Origin: a virus
Virus record (IMG/VR): IMGVR_UViG_3300044991_000714
Coordinates: 1-42,363 of that record
DNA: 42,363 bases
Direction: 5' to 3' (one strand)
Below the pieces are notes generated by a model. The model searched no databases, was not told where the DNA came from, and saw only the letters and a list, made by a program, of their open reading frames with translations. The translations under genes were made by a program, and so were the position numbers. Shown piece after piece: positions 15,609 to 23,226 of the stretch (position 1 is the first letter of the stretch; each line of letters begins with the position of its first letter).

Positions 15609-17126
15609 TTATTGTTGAGACATACCGTACTCTTCTGTACCGGGGAATCCGCCAAAAGGTAGTCCATCTTGATTTCCAAATCTCAACTTGCAGCCTTTAA
15701 TACTCTTGGAACACTGATCAGGAATCCAATATTCTTTATTGAAATAAGGATCTTTTGTACTGGTTGATGTATGGTTTTTGGCGCAAACAAACACTTTATG
15801 AATCGGCTCCCAATTCGGAACGGCGTTAATATCAGATTTAGTTACTTTGATATTATGATTTTCACGATATACGTAATCGCCAACTTTATAATTGTAGTTA
15901 CTAATCCATTTATCTTTGTTCACTAATAGACCAAAACTTGATTCATTAATTCCGATATATTTAGAGATTGCGGAATCTGTTCCAAATCTTTGAGAGCTTG
16001 TTAAAGTTGAAGCTTCATCTACATCATAATAGTATCTAGAAACAGGAACAGCTGCCCATGATGTAACCGCTGGCGGTTTATAGTAAATAGTTAAAGCTCC
16101 ACCACCTCCTTGATTATACCATCTAATTAAAACTCTATGATAACCTTCTTTTAAGAAAATAGTTCCTTCTTCTTGTGGAGCAGTTGTATTTTGTGGGCCA
16201 CTACCATAATCTCCAGCAATTACATCGCCATCAATAAACAATTCAGCAGCATCGTCAGGATCAACTCCAAGAGAATAACTTCCAGCTTGTCCTTTATCTA
16301 CTTTAAAGTATCCGAGAAATTCGGTGAATACATACGTATCATTAGTTACGGTTACAGAACTAACTACAGATTCGGAAGAAAATGTGGCGGCTGCAATTTT
16401 AGAAGTAAACTCAGAAGAACTTACTGGCGAAGCTGGACTTCCAGTAGTTGTATAAACTCTTTTTAAAAGACCAGCTCTAAAATCAGTTGCTACAGAAAGC
16501 TTTAAATCATTTTCATCAGCAACAGGCGCACCCATGTAACGACATCCATTTCCTCTGTAATGAAAAGAACAATAACGAGACATTACAATTCTTTTTGGGA
16601 AATTTACTCCATCAAGTTCAAGCGGCGAAGCTAACTCAAATTCTACAACAGCTTTGCTTTCGCTAGACCGTCTTAAAATAAAGAATACTTGATCTTCTAA
16701 GCCAGCTTTTGGATCTGCGCTACCATAAGGATTAGCTCCAAGAGGTTTAGCCGCTGTTGGCGAAAAGTTTTTATCGTCTAGAAATTTAACAAAAGTACGC
16801 TTTCTGATTACTTTTGCGCCAACTAAGTTGCTATATCTTCTGATTAAGTTAGATACGAAAAAATCTTGGTTAGAAACTGCTAATTTCGGTCTTGGAAGCG
16901 AGCCATCACCTTTGCTCTCAAATCCAGAGCTTTGAATCGGAAACGGCGCATACTCTTCGCCTTGCCAATAAACAGAACCTTCTATTCCATTAGTGCCGCC
17001 ATGAATGTAAAGCTTTTCGTCAGGAAAGTTAACGTAATCATAGTAAATGACAAAAAACTCTAACAGCGCGGATGGTTCCAGCGAGAATAGAGCAGTATTG
17101 ACTTTATGATTAGAATCCCTTGACAT
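15609..17126 (-). CDS. L: Minor tail protein L homologue with PA14-like insertion
   Basis: The N-terminal ~200 residues match lambda-type minor tail protein L, and the C-terminus has the family ending CKLRFG...LPFGGFPG. Lambda L binds a [4Fe-4S] cluster through two cysteine pairs. Here C186/C195 (spacing 9) and C472/C479 (spacing 7) reproduce the spacing within each pair. The gap between the pairs is 277 residues instead of about 23. The inserted stretch holds a PA14-like domain (about 265-350, with DPDDAAELFIDG and GYHRVLIRWY) and CBM-like patches (about 407-470, with W, Y, W residues). It is the first gene of the minus-strand tail cluster and diverges from the gene at 17157. Confidence 0.9.
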   Translation of the reverse strand: MSRDSNHKVNTALFSLEPSALLEFFVIYYDYVNFPDEKLYIHGGTNGIEGSVYWQGEEYAPFPIQSSGFESKGDGSLPRPKLAVSNQDFFVSNLIRRYSNLVGAKVIRKRTFVKFLDDKNFSPTAAKPLGANPYGSADPKAGLEDQVFFILRRSSESKAVVEFELASPLELDGVNFPKRIVMSRYCSFHYRGNGCRYMGAPVADENDLKLSVATDFRAGLLKRVYTTTGSPASPVSSSEFTSKIAAATFSSESVVSSVTVTNDTYVFTEFLGYFKVDKGQAGSYSLGVDPDDAAELFIDGDVIAGDYGSGPQNTTAPQEEGTIFLKEGYHRVLIRWYNQGGGGALTIYYKPPAVTSWAAVPVSRYYYDVDEASTLTSSQRFGTDSAISKYIGINESSFGLLVNKDKWISNYNYKVGDYVYRENHNIKVTKSDINAVPNWEPIHKVFVCAKNHTSTSTKDPYFNKEYWIPDQCSKSIKGCKLRFGNQDGLPFGGFPGTEEYGMSQQ

Positions 17127-17150
17127 TTCCTTTTACCTTTAGATTATATT
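17120..17150 (+). promoter_or_regulatory. Candidate promoter for the rightward operon
   Basis: A perfect TTGACA lies at 17120-17125, overlapping the start codon of the divergent L gene. Possible -10 elements are GATTAT at 142 (spacer 16) or TATATT at 145 (spacer 19). It points to the + gene at 17157 and the coupled genes downstream of it. The -10 assignment is ambiguous. Confidence 0.4.
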
Positions 17151-17156
17151 ACACCC

Positions 17157-17639
17157 ATGAGTCAGAAAAACCATATAAAAATAGACTCTTTCAAAATAAC
17201 TAGAATGTATTTAAACGACATTCCAGAAGTTCTAAAGCTCGCTATATCAGCGCAATCTAAATTTGGAGTTACTTCAACAGTAGCTCCTTCTTTGTTTTTC
17301 AGGGAAATTGGCACTATTCTTCAAAAAAATACCATCAGCTCTTTTGTTTTCAGGGACATAAAAGATAGAGTTTTTGCCGCTTTTATAATCGCCCCAATAA
17401 CAAGCGTATCTGCCGAAATCGTTCATGTATTCGTAGATAGTAGAATAATCCAAACCTCAGAAATGCAACAAGGATTTAAAGACAAGATAGAAGAACTGAA
17501 ATATAAAGAAATTGCAGCAAAAGTAATGAAAAGTCGTAAAAGATATGCCATTTACGTTAAATTTTTAAATACTTACGGTTTCAATGAAATAGCAGATGAT
17601 AATGATTCGTATTTAAAACTTATTTATAGAAAAAGCTAA
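17157..17639 (+). CDS. GNAT-like acetyltransferase fold protein
   Basis: This 160 aa protein starts at the first ATG after the divergent tail gene and has no Shine-Dalgarno sequence. The pattern is GNAT-like: an N-terminal ITRMYLNDIPEVLKLA strand-helix typical of the first GNAT element, central strands (AEIVHVFVDSRI, about 82-93), and a C-terminal helix-turn ending YVKFLNTYGFNEI. The classical acetyl-CoA P-loop motif is not evident, so it may be a non-catalytic relative. Similar small proteins commonly flank phage tail genes. It shows no obvious sequence identity with the GNAT-like protein at 1102-1572. First gene of the rightward block. Confidence 0.5.
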   Translation: MSQKNHIKIDSFKITRMYLNDIPEVLKLAISAQSKFGVTSTVAPSLFFREIGTILQKNTISSFVFRDIKDRVFAAFIIAPITSVSAEIVHVFVDSRIIQTSEMQQGFKDKIEELKYKEIAAKVMKSRKRYAIYVKFLNTYGFNEIADDNDSYLKLIYRKS

Positions 17640-17658
17640 AGTTAATGTAATAATTATA

Positions 17659-18045
17659 ATGATTATGAACAAAATTAAACTATTCATCGTTTCGTTAACT
17701 CTAGCTCTTTTGGCTACCAAAGCTCACGCTGGTATCCCATTTTATCTGGAGTCCAAGAATAACACCTCCGCTACTAACTGGAATACCCAAACATATTCCC
17801 ATGAAGCTCGCGTTGGCGTAGCTTATCCTTGGGTTTATGCCGAAGTTGGCAAAGGTCGTCAATACGTTAATTCCTTTAACAAAGGTCAAAACATGGACAC
17901 TTTTGAAGTTGGTTCTAAGATCACGATTAAGAAGCTTGATGTTAAGCTCAAGTTTGAAGGCAGCAATGGAAAGCGGTTGAATTCTAAATTACCGCAAAAA
18001 TTCCTTGACACAGGCGGCGAAGTCCGCATTAGATATAACTTCTAA
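17659..18045 (+). CDS. Secreted or outer-membrane beta-rich small protein
   Basis: This 128 aa protein carries a classic signal peptide: a basic start (ATG at 17659 or 17665), a hydrophobic core of about 15 residues, and an AHA|G cleavage site near residue 24. The mature part of ~104 residues has alternating strands (ARVGVAYPWVYAEVGKG; TFEVGSKITIKKLDVKLKFEG) and ends in RIRYNF. The terminal aromatic residue is like that of outer-membrane beta-barrel proteins, though the protein is small for a barrel. Its stop overlaps the next start by one base. Its presence just upstream of the curli-like genes, in the same coupled run, suggests a role at the host cell envelope. Family unrecognised. Confidence 0.6.
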   Translation: MIMNKIKLFIVSLTLALLATKAHAGIPFYLESKNNTSATNWNTQTYSHEARVGVAYPWVYAEVGKGRQYVNSFNKGQNMDTFEVGSKITIKKLDVKLKFEGSNGKRLNSKLPQKFLDTGGEVRIRYNF

Positions 18046-18470
18046 TGAAGTTTGAGCGTCTCGTAAACCTAGCAAAAAATCTAATTATCTATGACGACAC
18101 TGGAATCCGGTGTCGTCATTTTGCTTTTATACTGCACAAGAATCGTGTCGTTTCCATTGGGAGAAACTCAAACAAGTCTCACCCGATAAACAGAAAGTAC
18201 GGTTACTTTGAAGGAAGCGGCATCCATGCCGAAGCGTGCGCCGTCATTAAATCTGGCAAGGTCGATCACTCGAAAAATACTTTAGTTACATTTCGTATTG
18301 ACAGAAACGAAAAAATAGCTATGGGTAAACCTTGCAAACACTGCCAAAAGCTTTTGGGCGATGTAATTTTCAAAGAAATTTATTACTCAAACGAACAAGG
18401 CGAATTCACAAAATTTAATGAAAATCTTAATCATCGAAAGCACAAGCAAGAGAAAGCCGCTGTCAAATGA
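18045..18470 (+). CDS. Zinc-dependent cytidine/deoxycytidylate deaminase-like protein
   Basis: The protein has 141 aa. It has the two signatures of the CDA/dCMP deaminase fold: H61-A-E63 (zinc ligand and proton-shuttle Glu) and P96-C97-K-H-C100 (two Cys zinc ligands). The GSGIHAEA context resembles nucleotide or small-molecule deaminases. It could feed thymidylate synthesis or modify a free base or nucleoside; the substrate cannot be fixed from sequence. The C-terminal 20 residues are basic and overlap the next gene by 53 nt, so the ends of both were probably fixed by compact packing. Start TAATG overlaps the upstream stop. Confidence 0.75.
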   Translation: MKFERLVNLAKNLIIYDDTGIRCRHFAFILHKNRVVSIGRNSNKSHPINRKYGYFEGSGIHAEACAVIKSGKVDHSKNTLVTFRIDRNEKIAMGKPCKHCQKLLGDVIFKEIYYSNEQGEFTKFNENLNHRKHKQEKAAVK

Positions 18471-19407
18471 GTTTGACGATACATCAATCGTTCATTGCCG
18501 TAACAGCTTGATTCTGGCCGAGGCACTCGGCGCAGACCTATTGGATGGCGAATACAAATTGCCACAAATCTTAGCCAACCAGTACGACGTAATCATTTGC
18601 GCGTATGCGTCACCGTATATGCCTCATGTTCCTTACCGCGAGATTCTGACGAAGAATCCAAACGCGAGATACGTTTGGCTCGTTAACGATCATGACATTG
18701 AAGACAATCAGCTTCTTCGCTATGGCGTAATCAATCATGGATTAAAGTATGATATGATCTGCAATAATCCTCGTAGCGGTTATCGCCACTGGATTCTCAA
18801 CAAGAACATTGCGGGCAAAAAGCTGAACGACTTTATCGTTGAGTGGCTCACTGTGAATCTCAATTCTTTGATTATGGATACGCGCAATCCTACAAATCCT
18901 GCTGATAAAGACGGTATCATTTACTACGGCACTTACCGCAAGCATCGCCAAGTTTCTTTTGAGAAGTTCTTAACAGAAGGCGTTTCTCTTTCTTGTTCAC
19001 CAAAGAACGTCAAGAAATTCCAAGCGATCAACTGCAAATGTGCTTATGTTGAAAAGTTATCTTGGAAGAAGAACGAAGAGGATTTACGCAAATATAAATA
19101 CTCAATCTACATTGAAGATTTGCACACTCACAACAACTATGCGTTCTTGGCTAATCGTTTTTACGAAGCTTTAATGAGCGACGTTGTAATGCTGTTTGAC
19201 GCTGGATGCGAAAACACAATCAAGAACTGCGGATATAATTTATCTCCAAATGTATTAGTTGACGAAAAAAGATTGTCAAAAGGCTTGACAACTTATGTTT
19301 CTTCTCTCAATTACGAGGAAGAGCTAAAGCATCAAAAGCAATTCGTTGCTCAAGCTTTCGCCGAAAAATCTGACGCTATTCAAAAAATTAAAAACTTTTT
19401 AAAATGA
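18418..19407 (+). CDS. Glycosyltransferase-like (GT-B fold) phage protein, tentative
   Basis: This 329 aa protein begins MKILIIEST, like the first strand of a Rossmann domain. The C-terminal half contains YSIYIEDLHTHNNYAFLANR followed by FYEALMSDVVMLFD, the arrangement of GT-B glycosyltransferases in which a conserved acidic/aromatic patch binds the nucleotide sugar and the donor site ends with 'EAL..G.vpi.f'. A middle segment has YVWLVNDHDIEDN. No metal DxD motif is needed for this class. Possible targets are phage DNA, capsid or host surface glycans; none can be chosen. It overlaps the deaminase gene by 53 nt and the next gene by 4 nt. Confidence 0.45.
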   Translation: MKILIIESTSKRKPLSNEFDDTSIVHCRNSLILAEALGADLLDGEYKLPQILANQYDVIICAYASPYMPHVPYREILTKNPNARYVWLVNDHDIEDNQLLRYGVINHGLKYDMICNNPRSGYRHWILNKNIAGKKLNDFIVEWLTVNLNSLIMDTRNPTNPADKDGIIYYGTYRKHRQVSFEKFLTEGVSLSCSPKNVKKFQAINCKCAYVEKLSWKKNEEDLRKYKYSIYIEDLHTHNNYAFLANRFYEALMSDVVMLFDAGCENTIKNCGYNLSPNVLVDEKRLSKGLTTYVSSLNYEEELKHQKQFVAQAFAEKSDAIQKIKNFLK

Positions 19408-19718
19408 AATACGAAATCACATTTGCTTTGACTGAAAAGTCGCGCAAGCATCTTAACATTCAGGAGCTTACCCCTTACAAAGCTTCGATCATTTCCACAA
19501 ATGATCTCGACGATAAAAAGCTTATGCTTCTTATCACACTTTCTGAAGAAGGTCTTCCAATCGAAACTCCAAGAAGATTTGAAATGGAAGTGAAGAACAT
19601 TGGCTTTGGGCTTGAAAAGTTGCGAGTTCTCGGTTGGCTCGCAACACAAGATTATGTTTGCGACTGCATGATTACACTTCACTCTTTTCAGCAACCTGAT
19701 TCTGGATGGAAAAGCTAA
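19404..19718 (+). CDS. Hypothetical protein
   Basis: This 104 aa protein starts within an ATGA overlap with the glycosyltransferase-like gene and ends in TAATG with the next, so it is translationally coupled on both sides. It is mixed alpha/beta with a Cys pair (CDC) near residue 88 and an aromatic C-terminus, without membrane or signal segments. I do not recognise the family. Its place in a run of one-base and four-base overlaps makes it very likely to be a real gene. Confidence 0.65.
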   Translation: MKYEITFALTEKSRKHLNIQELTPYKASIISTNDLDDKKLMLLITLSEEGLPIETPRRFEMEVKNIGFGLEKLRVLGWLATQDYVCDCMITLHSFQQPDSGWKS

Positions 19719-19936
19719 TGAGTAGATATCTTGTAACGAAGACTTGTCCTCTTCTGTGTTTCAATTACAAAGAGAACTCTCAAACTGTTCTTCCTCTTTT
19801 CTCTGGAGACATTCTTAATGTTTTCTCTAAGTCAAAAGACTTGTTTGATCAAAGATTAGAGTATTGGGACTTCACAAATAATTGGAGCGCGAAAATCGAC
19901 CCAGAAACACTATCTGCTCTGGAGGAAATACAATGA
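19718..19936 (+). CDS. Hypothetical protein
   Basis: This 72 aa protein starts at the ATG at 19718, sharing a base with the previous stop; an ATG at 19706 is less likely. The product begins MSRYLVTKTCPLLCFNY and is followed by a segment with several Phe and Trp. Two cysteines (C9, C13) are close together but no full zinc motif is seen. Family unknown. A strong GGAGG lies at 19921-19925 inside its 3' end and serves the next gene. Confidence 0.6.
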   Translation: MSRYLVTKTCPLLCFNYKENSQTVLPLFSGDILNVFSKSKDLFDQRLEYWDFTNNWSAKIDPETLSALEEIQ

Positions 19937-20586
19937 TGACTTACGAAGAACAAGAAACAATTTTGTTTACAGAATTTTCTAAAGTAAAAAAAGATTTTGA
20001 ATCTGTTTTGAAAAAGAAAGTTAATCGTAAAAACTTTAAAGAGGCTATTATTGATCTAACTAAGATCGCAGTCAACACTCAATTTGATTCAGAGATTGAT
20101 GCGGACATTAGAGAAAGACTATCTGGATTTTTCGCTGTTTGCCAGCCTTATCTTGGTGAGGTTATTTGGTCCAAGATAAAAGAGAAAGCTCTTAAGATTA
20201 GTATTGATTATGGCGATGATACAATGGTTAGCTGGAATATCCCAGTCGAAACATTTTTCGTAAATCAAAAACAATTTGAATTATCTATTGGGATGTTAGT
20301 CAATAGCTTTAAAGATTGCTTCCTTGGCCTTTTCCTATGCCCAGAATTGCGCGAAGCAGTTATACAAGGCGATGAACTAGCGGTTAAAGCTCTTTACTCT
20401 TCCTTTTCCAGACCATCTATGGAATCAACAGTTATTAATCTTAAGCTGTTCAAAGAATGTTTCCCTGAATTCTATAATCATATTACCACTAATTTAGATA
20501 TTATGAAGCTGGAAGACATGAAAGATTTTATTAAAAATAAGAATAAAGAAGTCAAAAAGCCAATTAAAAAACGTAAAGTTAAGTAA
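19933..20586 (+). CDS. Hypothetical protein with lysine-rich tail
   Basis: This 217 aa protein starts at an ATG at 19933 (or 19936), overlapping the upstream stop. It is preceded at 7 nt by GGAGG, one of the few clear ribosome-binding sites in the window. The protein is largely helical and acidic to neutral, without transmembrane segments. The last ~20 residues are strongly basic (KNKNKEVKKPIKKRKVK), compatible with nucleic-acid or acidic-partner binding. Family not recognised. It ends in a one-base overlap with the next start (TAATG). Confidence 0.65.
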   Translation: MMTYEEQETILFTEFSKVKKDFESVLKKKVNRKNFKEAIIDLTKIAVNTQFDSEIDADIRERLSGFFAVCQPYLGEVIWSKIKEKALKISIDYGDDTMVSWNIPVETFFVNQKQFELSIGMLVNSFKDCFLGLFLCPELREAVIQGDELAVKALYSSFSRPSMESTVINLKLFKECFPEFYNHITTNLDIMKLEDMKDFIKNKNKEVKKPIKKRKVK

Positions 20587-21248
20587 TGCCATACTTAAAT
20601 GCGAATATTCCTGTTTTTCATGCTTATTTAAGCAGCGACTTTCTTTATAATCATACTAAAACTGAAAAAGAATATATTTCGTGTGAAGTTTTCGGAGTTA
20701 CCTCATTAACTCGTCGCTGTCTTACATTTCAAATAATGACAGAGTATGGTTCTAGACATGATAGAGTTCCTATTCATTATCTAACCCTAGATCCTAAACA
20801 CTCTAACTATCCTTTAGATTGGTTGCAGCTTTGGGATTGTTATTCAAACGTCTTGTCCGTAACGAGATACGAATACCATAAGAACGCATCAGTAGAAGTT
20901 CAACTCAAGAATCACGAATGGGTTAAAGGCAAATACTTATTCACGATAGACTGGCACGATAATCCTGATGCTGCGTTTGGCTATTCTGAAATGGCTGGAG
21001 GACACAAATGCGGCCATCTTATTTGGGGTCTTCAAGACTCAACAGGTAAAGAATGTAATCAATTATTCTTTCAGCCAAATAATAGAGTTGTTTGGAGAGA
21101 TGGTGGCGCTTTTATCGCTAAAAAATTAGAGAAACCAGATTGGAAAGTCTTTGATAAAGAGTTCACTTGCGAAGGTAAAGGCAAGTGGTTAGCTTTAGAT
21201 AACGACGATTACTTCTATCAATTCAAAGAAGCCGATAAAAAAGTGTAA
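20586..21248 (+). CDS. Conserved-looking phage hypothetical protein
   Basis: This 220 aa soluble protein is rich in aromatic and His residues, with a middle section around residues 70-110 (LDWLQLWDCYSNVLSVTRYE) and a later patch GYSEMAGGHKCGHLIWG containing His/Cys. The pattern resembles hypothetical proteins I associate with marine-type tailed phages, but I cannot name a domain. Cys/His clusters may bind metal. It is the last gene before the curli-like block, with an 11-nt gap to the csgF-like start, and is probably on the same transcript. Confidence 0.6.
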   Translation: MPYLNANIPVFHAYLSSDFLYNHTKTEKEYISCEVFGVTSLTRRCLTFQIMTEYGSRHDRVPIHYLTLDPKHSNYPLDWLQLWDCYSNVLSVTRYEYHKNASVEVQLKNHEWVKGKYLFTIDWHDNPDAAFGYSEMAGGHKCGHLIWGLQDSTGKECNQLFFQPNNRVVWRDGGAFIAKKLEKPDWKVFDKEFTCEGKGKWLALDNDDYFYQFKEADKKV

Positions 21249-21259
21249 TAGTATGATAA

Positions 21260-21715
21260 GTGAAGAAGGCATTTTTTCTAATTTTATTTATTTTTATTTC
21301 CAGCTCGCATGGAAGCGAGATGGTCCATGGCTTCAAGTCTCCGGTATTCAACGGAGCTAACTTTTCTGGACACGCTCTCACTGTAGAGAATTTAGCGAGA
21401 ACTCGTAAGCAAGCTGTTAAGGATAACTTAAAAGCTGATCTTGAACAACAAAAGATTCAAGCTACAAATACTCCGCTTAATACTTTCATAAATAACTTAC
21501 AGGCAAGAATTTATTCCCAGTTAGCCTCACAAGTTACAGATCAGATTTTCAATTCAAACGGCGAAACGTTTGGTATTATTAATTTACAAGGTGGCGCAAC
21601 CGTCACTTGGCAGAAGAATGGCGATTTAGTAACGCTATATATCAACGACCCCGCAACAGGTAGTTCTACACAAATTCAGCTTCCTGTTGGAGTCCTCAAA
21701 CCAGGAGGTGGATAA
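21260..21715 (+). CDS. csgF: CsgF-like curli assembly factor
   Basis: This 151 aa protein starts at GTG 21260; the ATG at 21253 is followed at once by a stop. A signal peptide covers about the first 18 residues. The start of the mature protein has FKSPVFNGANFSG, the equivalent of the CsgF FRNPNFGG segment that plugs the CsgG pore. The C-terminal part shows NLQGGATVTWQKNGDLVTLY followed by INDPATGSSTQIQLP, closely parallel to the end of E. coli CsgF (DRKTGQTSTIQV). In bacteria CsgF couples the CsgG channel to nucleation of curlin fibres on the cell surface. It is 2 nt upstream of csgG; the pairing confirms the identity. The middle, Q- and R-rich, is longer than in E. coli. Confidence 0.85.
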   Translation: MKKAFFLILFIFISSSHGSEMVHGFKSPVFNGANFSGHALTVENLARTRKQAVKDNLKADLEQQKIQATNTPLNTFINNLQARIYSQLASQVTDQIFNSNGETFGIINLQGGATVTWQKNGDLVTLYINDPATGSSTQIQLPVGVLKPGGG

Positions 21716-21717
21716 GG

Positions 21718-22512
21718 ATGAGATGGTTAACTCCATTCTTACTTCTTTTCCTAGTAGGTTGCTCATCTTTTCCGCAAAAACCTGCTATATTAGAGAAGCC
21801 TAAACTGCAAGCTCCACCTTTGGAGCAGCAGTTGCGTAATTTACCGCCTCCAGAGAGTCCTAGAATTAGCATTGCCGTCTATTCTTTCGTCGATAAGACT
21901 GGTCAACGCAAAACTGTAGATTCCTACGCCTCTTTTTCGTCCGCAGTCACACAAGGCGCGGAAAGCTGGCTTATAGACGCTTTGCGCGTTGCTGGCAGCG
22001 GTCAATGGTTTCAGGTGTTAGAACGCACCAGTTTAGACAATATCATTAGAGAACGGCAGCTAATCAACCAAACGAGAGAAACCTTTCAAGGCAGAGACGC
22101 TGAAAAGCTCTCTCCTATGCTGTTTGCTGGCATCATTGCAGAAGGTGGTATCATCGGCTACGACACCAACATAATTACTGGTGGCGCTGGTGCAAGCGTT
22201 CTTGGCATATCGTCTAGTGCTCAATATCGCAAAGACGTTGTTACAGTATCACTTCGTTTCGTTAGCGTACAAACAGGTGAGATACTACTTAGTGTAGCTG
22301 TAACTAAAACAATTTCTAGTGTCGCGGTTTCAGGCAATCTATTCAAATTCTACGAACACGGCGTAACTCCTGTGGAAGCTGAACTTGGATTAACTGCCAA
22401 CGAACCAAATACGATAGCTGTTAGAAGTGCTATTGAACAAGCAGTGATAGAGATAGTAGATCAAGGACAGAAATCGGGATTCTGGAAATATAAAACCCCT
22501 CAAAAACAATGA
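21718..22512 (+). CDS. csgG: CsgG-like curli secretion channel lipoprotein
   Basis: This 264 aa protein is near the family length. A lipoprotein signal ends LVGC (C15 lipidated). The body follows CsgG almost motif by motif: ISIAVYSFVDKTGQRK, FQVLERTSLDNIIRERQ, IIAEGGIIGYDTNIITGGAG, QYRKDVVTVSLRFVSVQTGE, and VTKTISSVAVSGNLFKF. In bacteria nine subunits form an outer-membrane beta-barrel pore for unfolded curlin. In the constriction loop the Phe of the E. coli NF pair is kept (SFS), while the Asn position is Ser and the loop is one residue longer. It has a GGAGG at 21704-21708, 9 nt before the start, and overlaps the curlin-like gene by 4 nt. Confidence 0.95.
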   Translation: MRWLTPFLLLFLVGCSSFPQKPAILEKPKLQAPPLEQQLRNLPPPESPRISIAVYSFVDKTGQRKTVDSYASFSSAVTQGAESWLIDALRVAGSGQWFQVLERTSLDNIIRERQLINQTRETFQGRDAEKLSPMLFAGIIAEGGIIGYDTNIITGGAGASVLGISSSAQYRKDVVTVSLRFVSVQTGEILLSVAVTKTISSVAVSGNLFKFYEHGVTPVEAELGLTANEPNTIAVRSAIEQAVIEIVDQGQKSGFWKYKTPQKQ

Positions 22513-23225
22513 AAATCAAACTATTAGCCCTGTATGTATTTTTATCAGCCCTTTGCTTTGGGCAGAATCAAATATACATTAACCAAATCACCACTACTGG
22601 TACAACAACTCTTGTTCAAACTGGTAGCGTTAATAAAATTGGTTCGTCTGGAATTCCCAGCGAAATAACATCCGACAATCTCACTTTCGAGATGAGACAA
22701 GTTGGAGACGATAACGAAGCTAACTTCTCTATGATCGGCAACAACTTGACCCTAAAATCTATTACTACTGGTAATAGCAATAACCTAAAGATGTTCACAA
22801 ATGGAGCAAATAATGATATTGACTTAACCTTTACTGGTAACTCAAATACATTCTTGCTTAATAAAGAAGCTACTGTTGGTAGTACCGACAAAGCTACTAC
22901 TGTTGATGGCGATGTTAAATTCGTCGTTACTGGTAACAGCAACGTAATGAAAGTTGGAATCGACGATGGTAAATATAATAAATTAGATTATCTCATCACT
23001 GGTTCCAGCAATTTATTAACTACAACTCAATACGGCAACCCCGGTGGAAACGCTGCTGGCAGCGGTCATAGCCAAATTGTAACTGTCTTAGGAAGCTCAA
23101 ACACAATGAACTTCCAGCAAGCAGGTTCAGAAAAACAAACCTTGACCTACAATTTGACTGGTAGCTTCAATACAGTTTCTATTCAGCAAAGCACAACCGC
23201 CGCTGCTTTAATTCCTATTCCATAA
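22509..23225 (+). CDS. Curlin-like amyloid repeat protein
   Basis: This 238 aa protein has a signal peptide cleaved after CFG (about residue 18). The mature part has repeats with a G-[NS]-[SF]-N core near residues 88, 110, 142, 165, 195 and 219, often with Q-x-G or Q-Q nearby (RQVGDDNEANFSMIG; TTTQYG; NFQQAG). Spacing alternates between 22-24 and 30-32 residues. Curlin repeats have ~22 residues (S-x5-QxGxxNxA-x3-Q) that stack as a beta-solenoid amyloid. The sequence is Asn/Thr/Ser/Gln/Gly-rich and nearly Cys-free after the signal. It is directly coupled to csgG by ATGA, so it is the probable secreted substrate. Whether it is a CsgA or a CsgB type cannot be decided. Confidence 0.8.
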   Translation: MKIKLLALYVFLSALCFGQNQIYINQITTTGTTTLVQTGSVNKIGSSGIPSEITSDNLTFEMRQVGDDNEANFSMIGNNLTLKSITTGNSNNLKMFTNGANNDIDLTFTGNSNTFLLNKEATVGSTDKATTVDGDVKFVVTGNSNVMKVGIDDGKYNKLDYLITGSSNLLTTTQYGNPGGNAAGSGHSQIVTVLGSSNTMNFQQAGSEKQTLTYNLTGSFNTVSIQQSTTAAALIPIP

Positions 23226-23226
23226 C

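Noticed and set aside
15605-15679. Longer JAB protein starting at 15679
   Set aside because: It would overlap L by 71 nt, and the ATG at 15607 directly after the L stop gives a normal JAB start.
17701-17889. Minus-strand frame of 62 codons
   Set aside because: Antisense of the signal-peptide gene at 17659-18045, whose signal sequence is clear.
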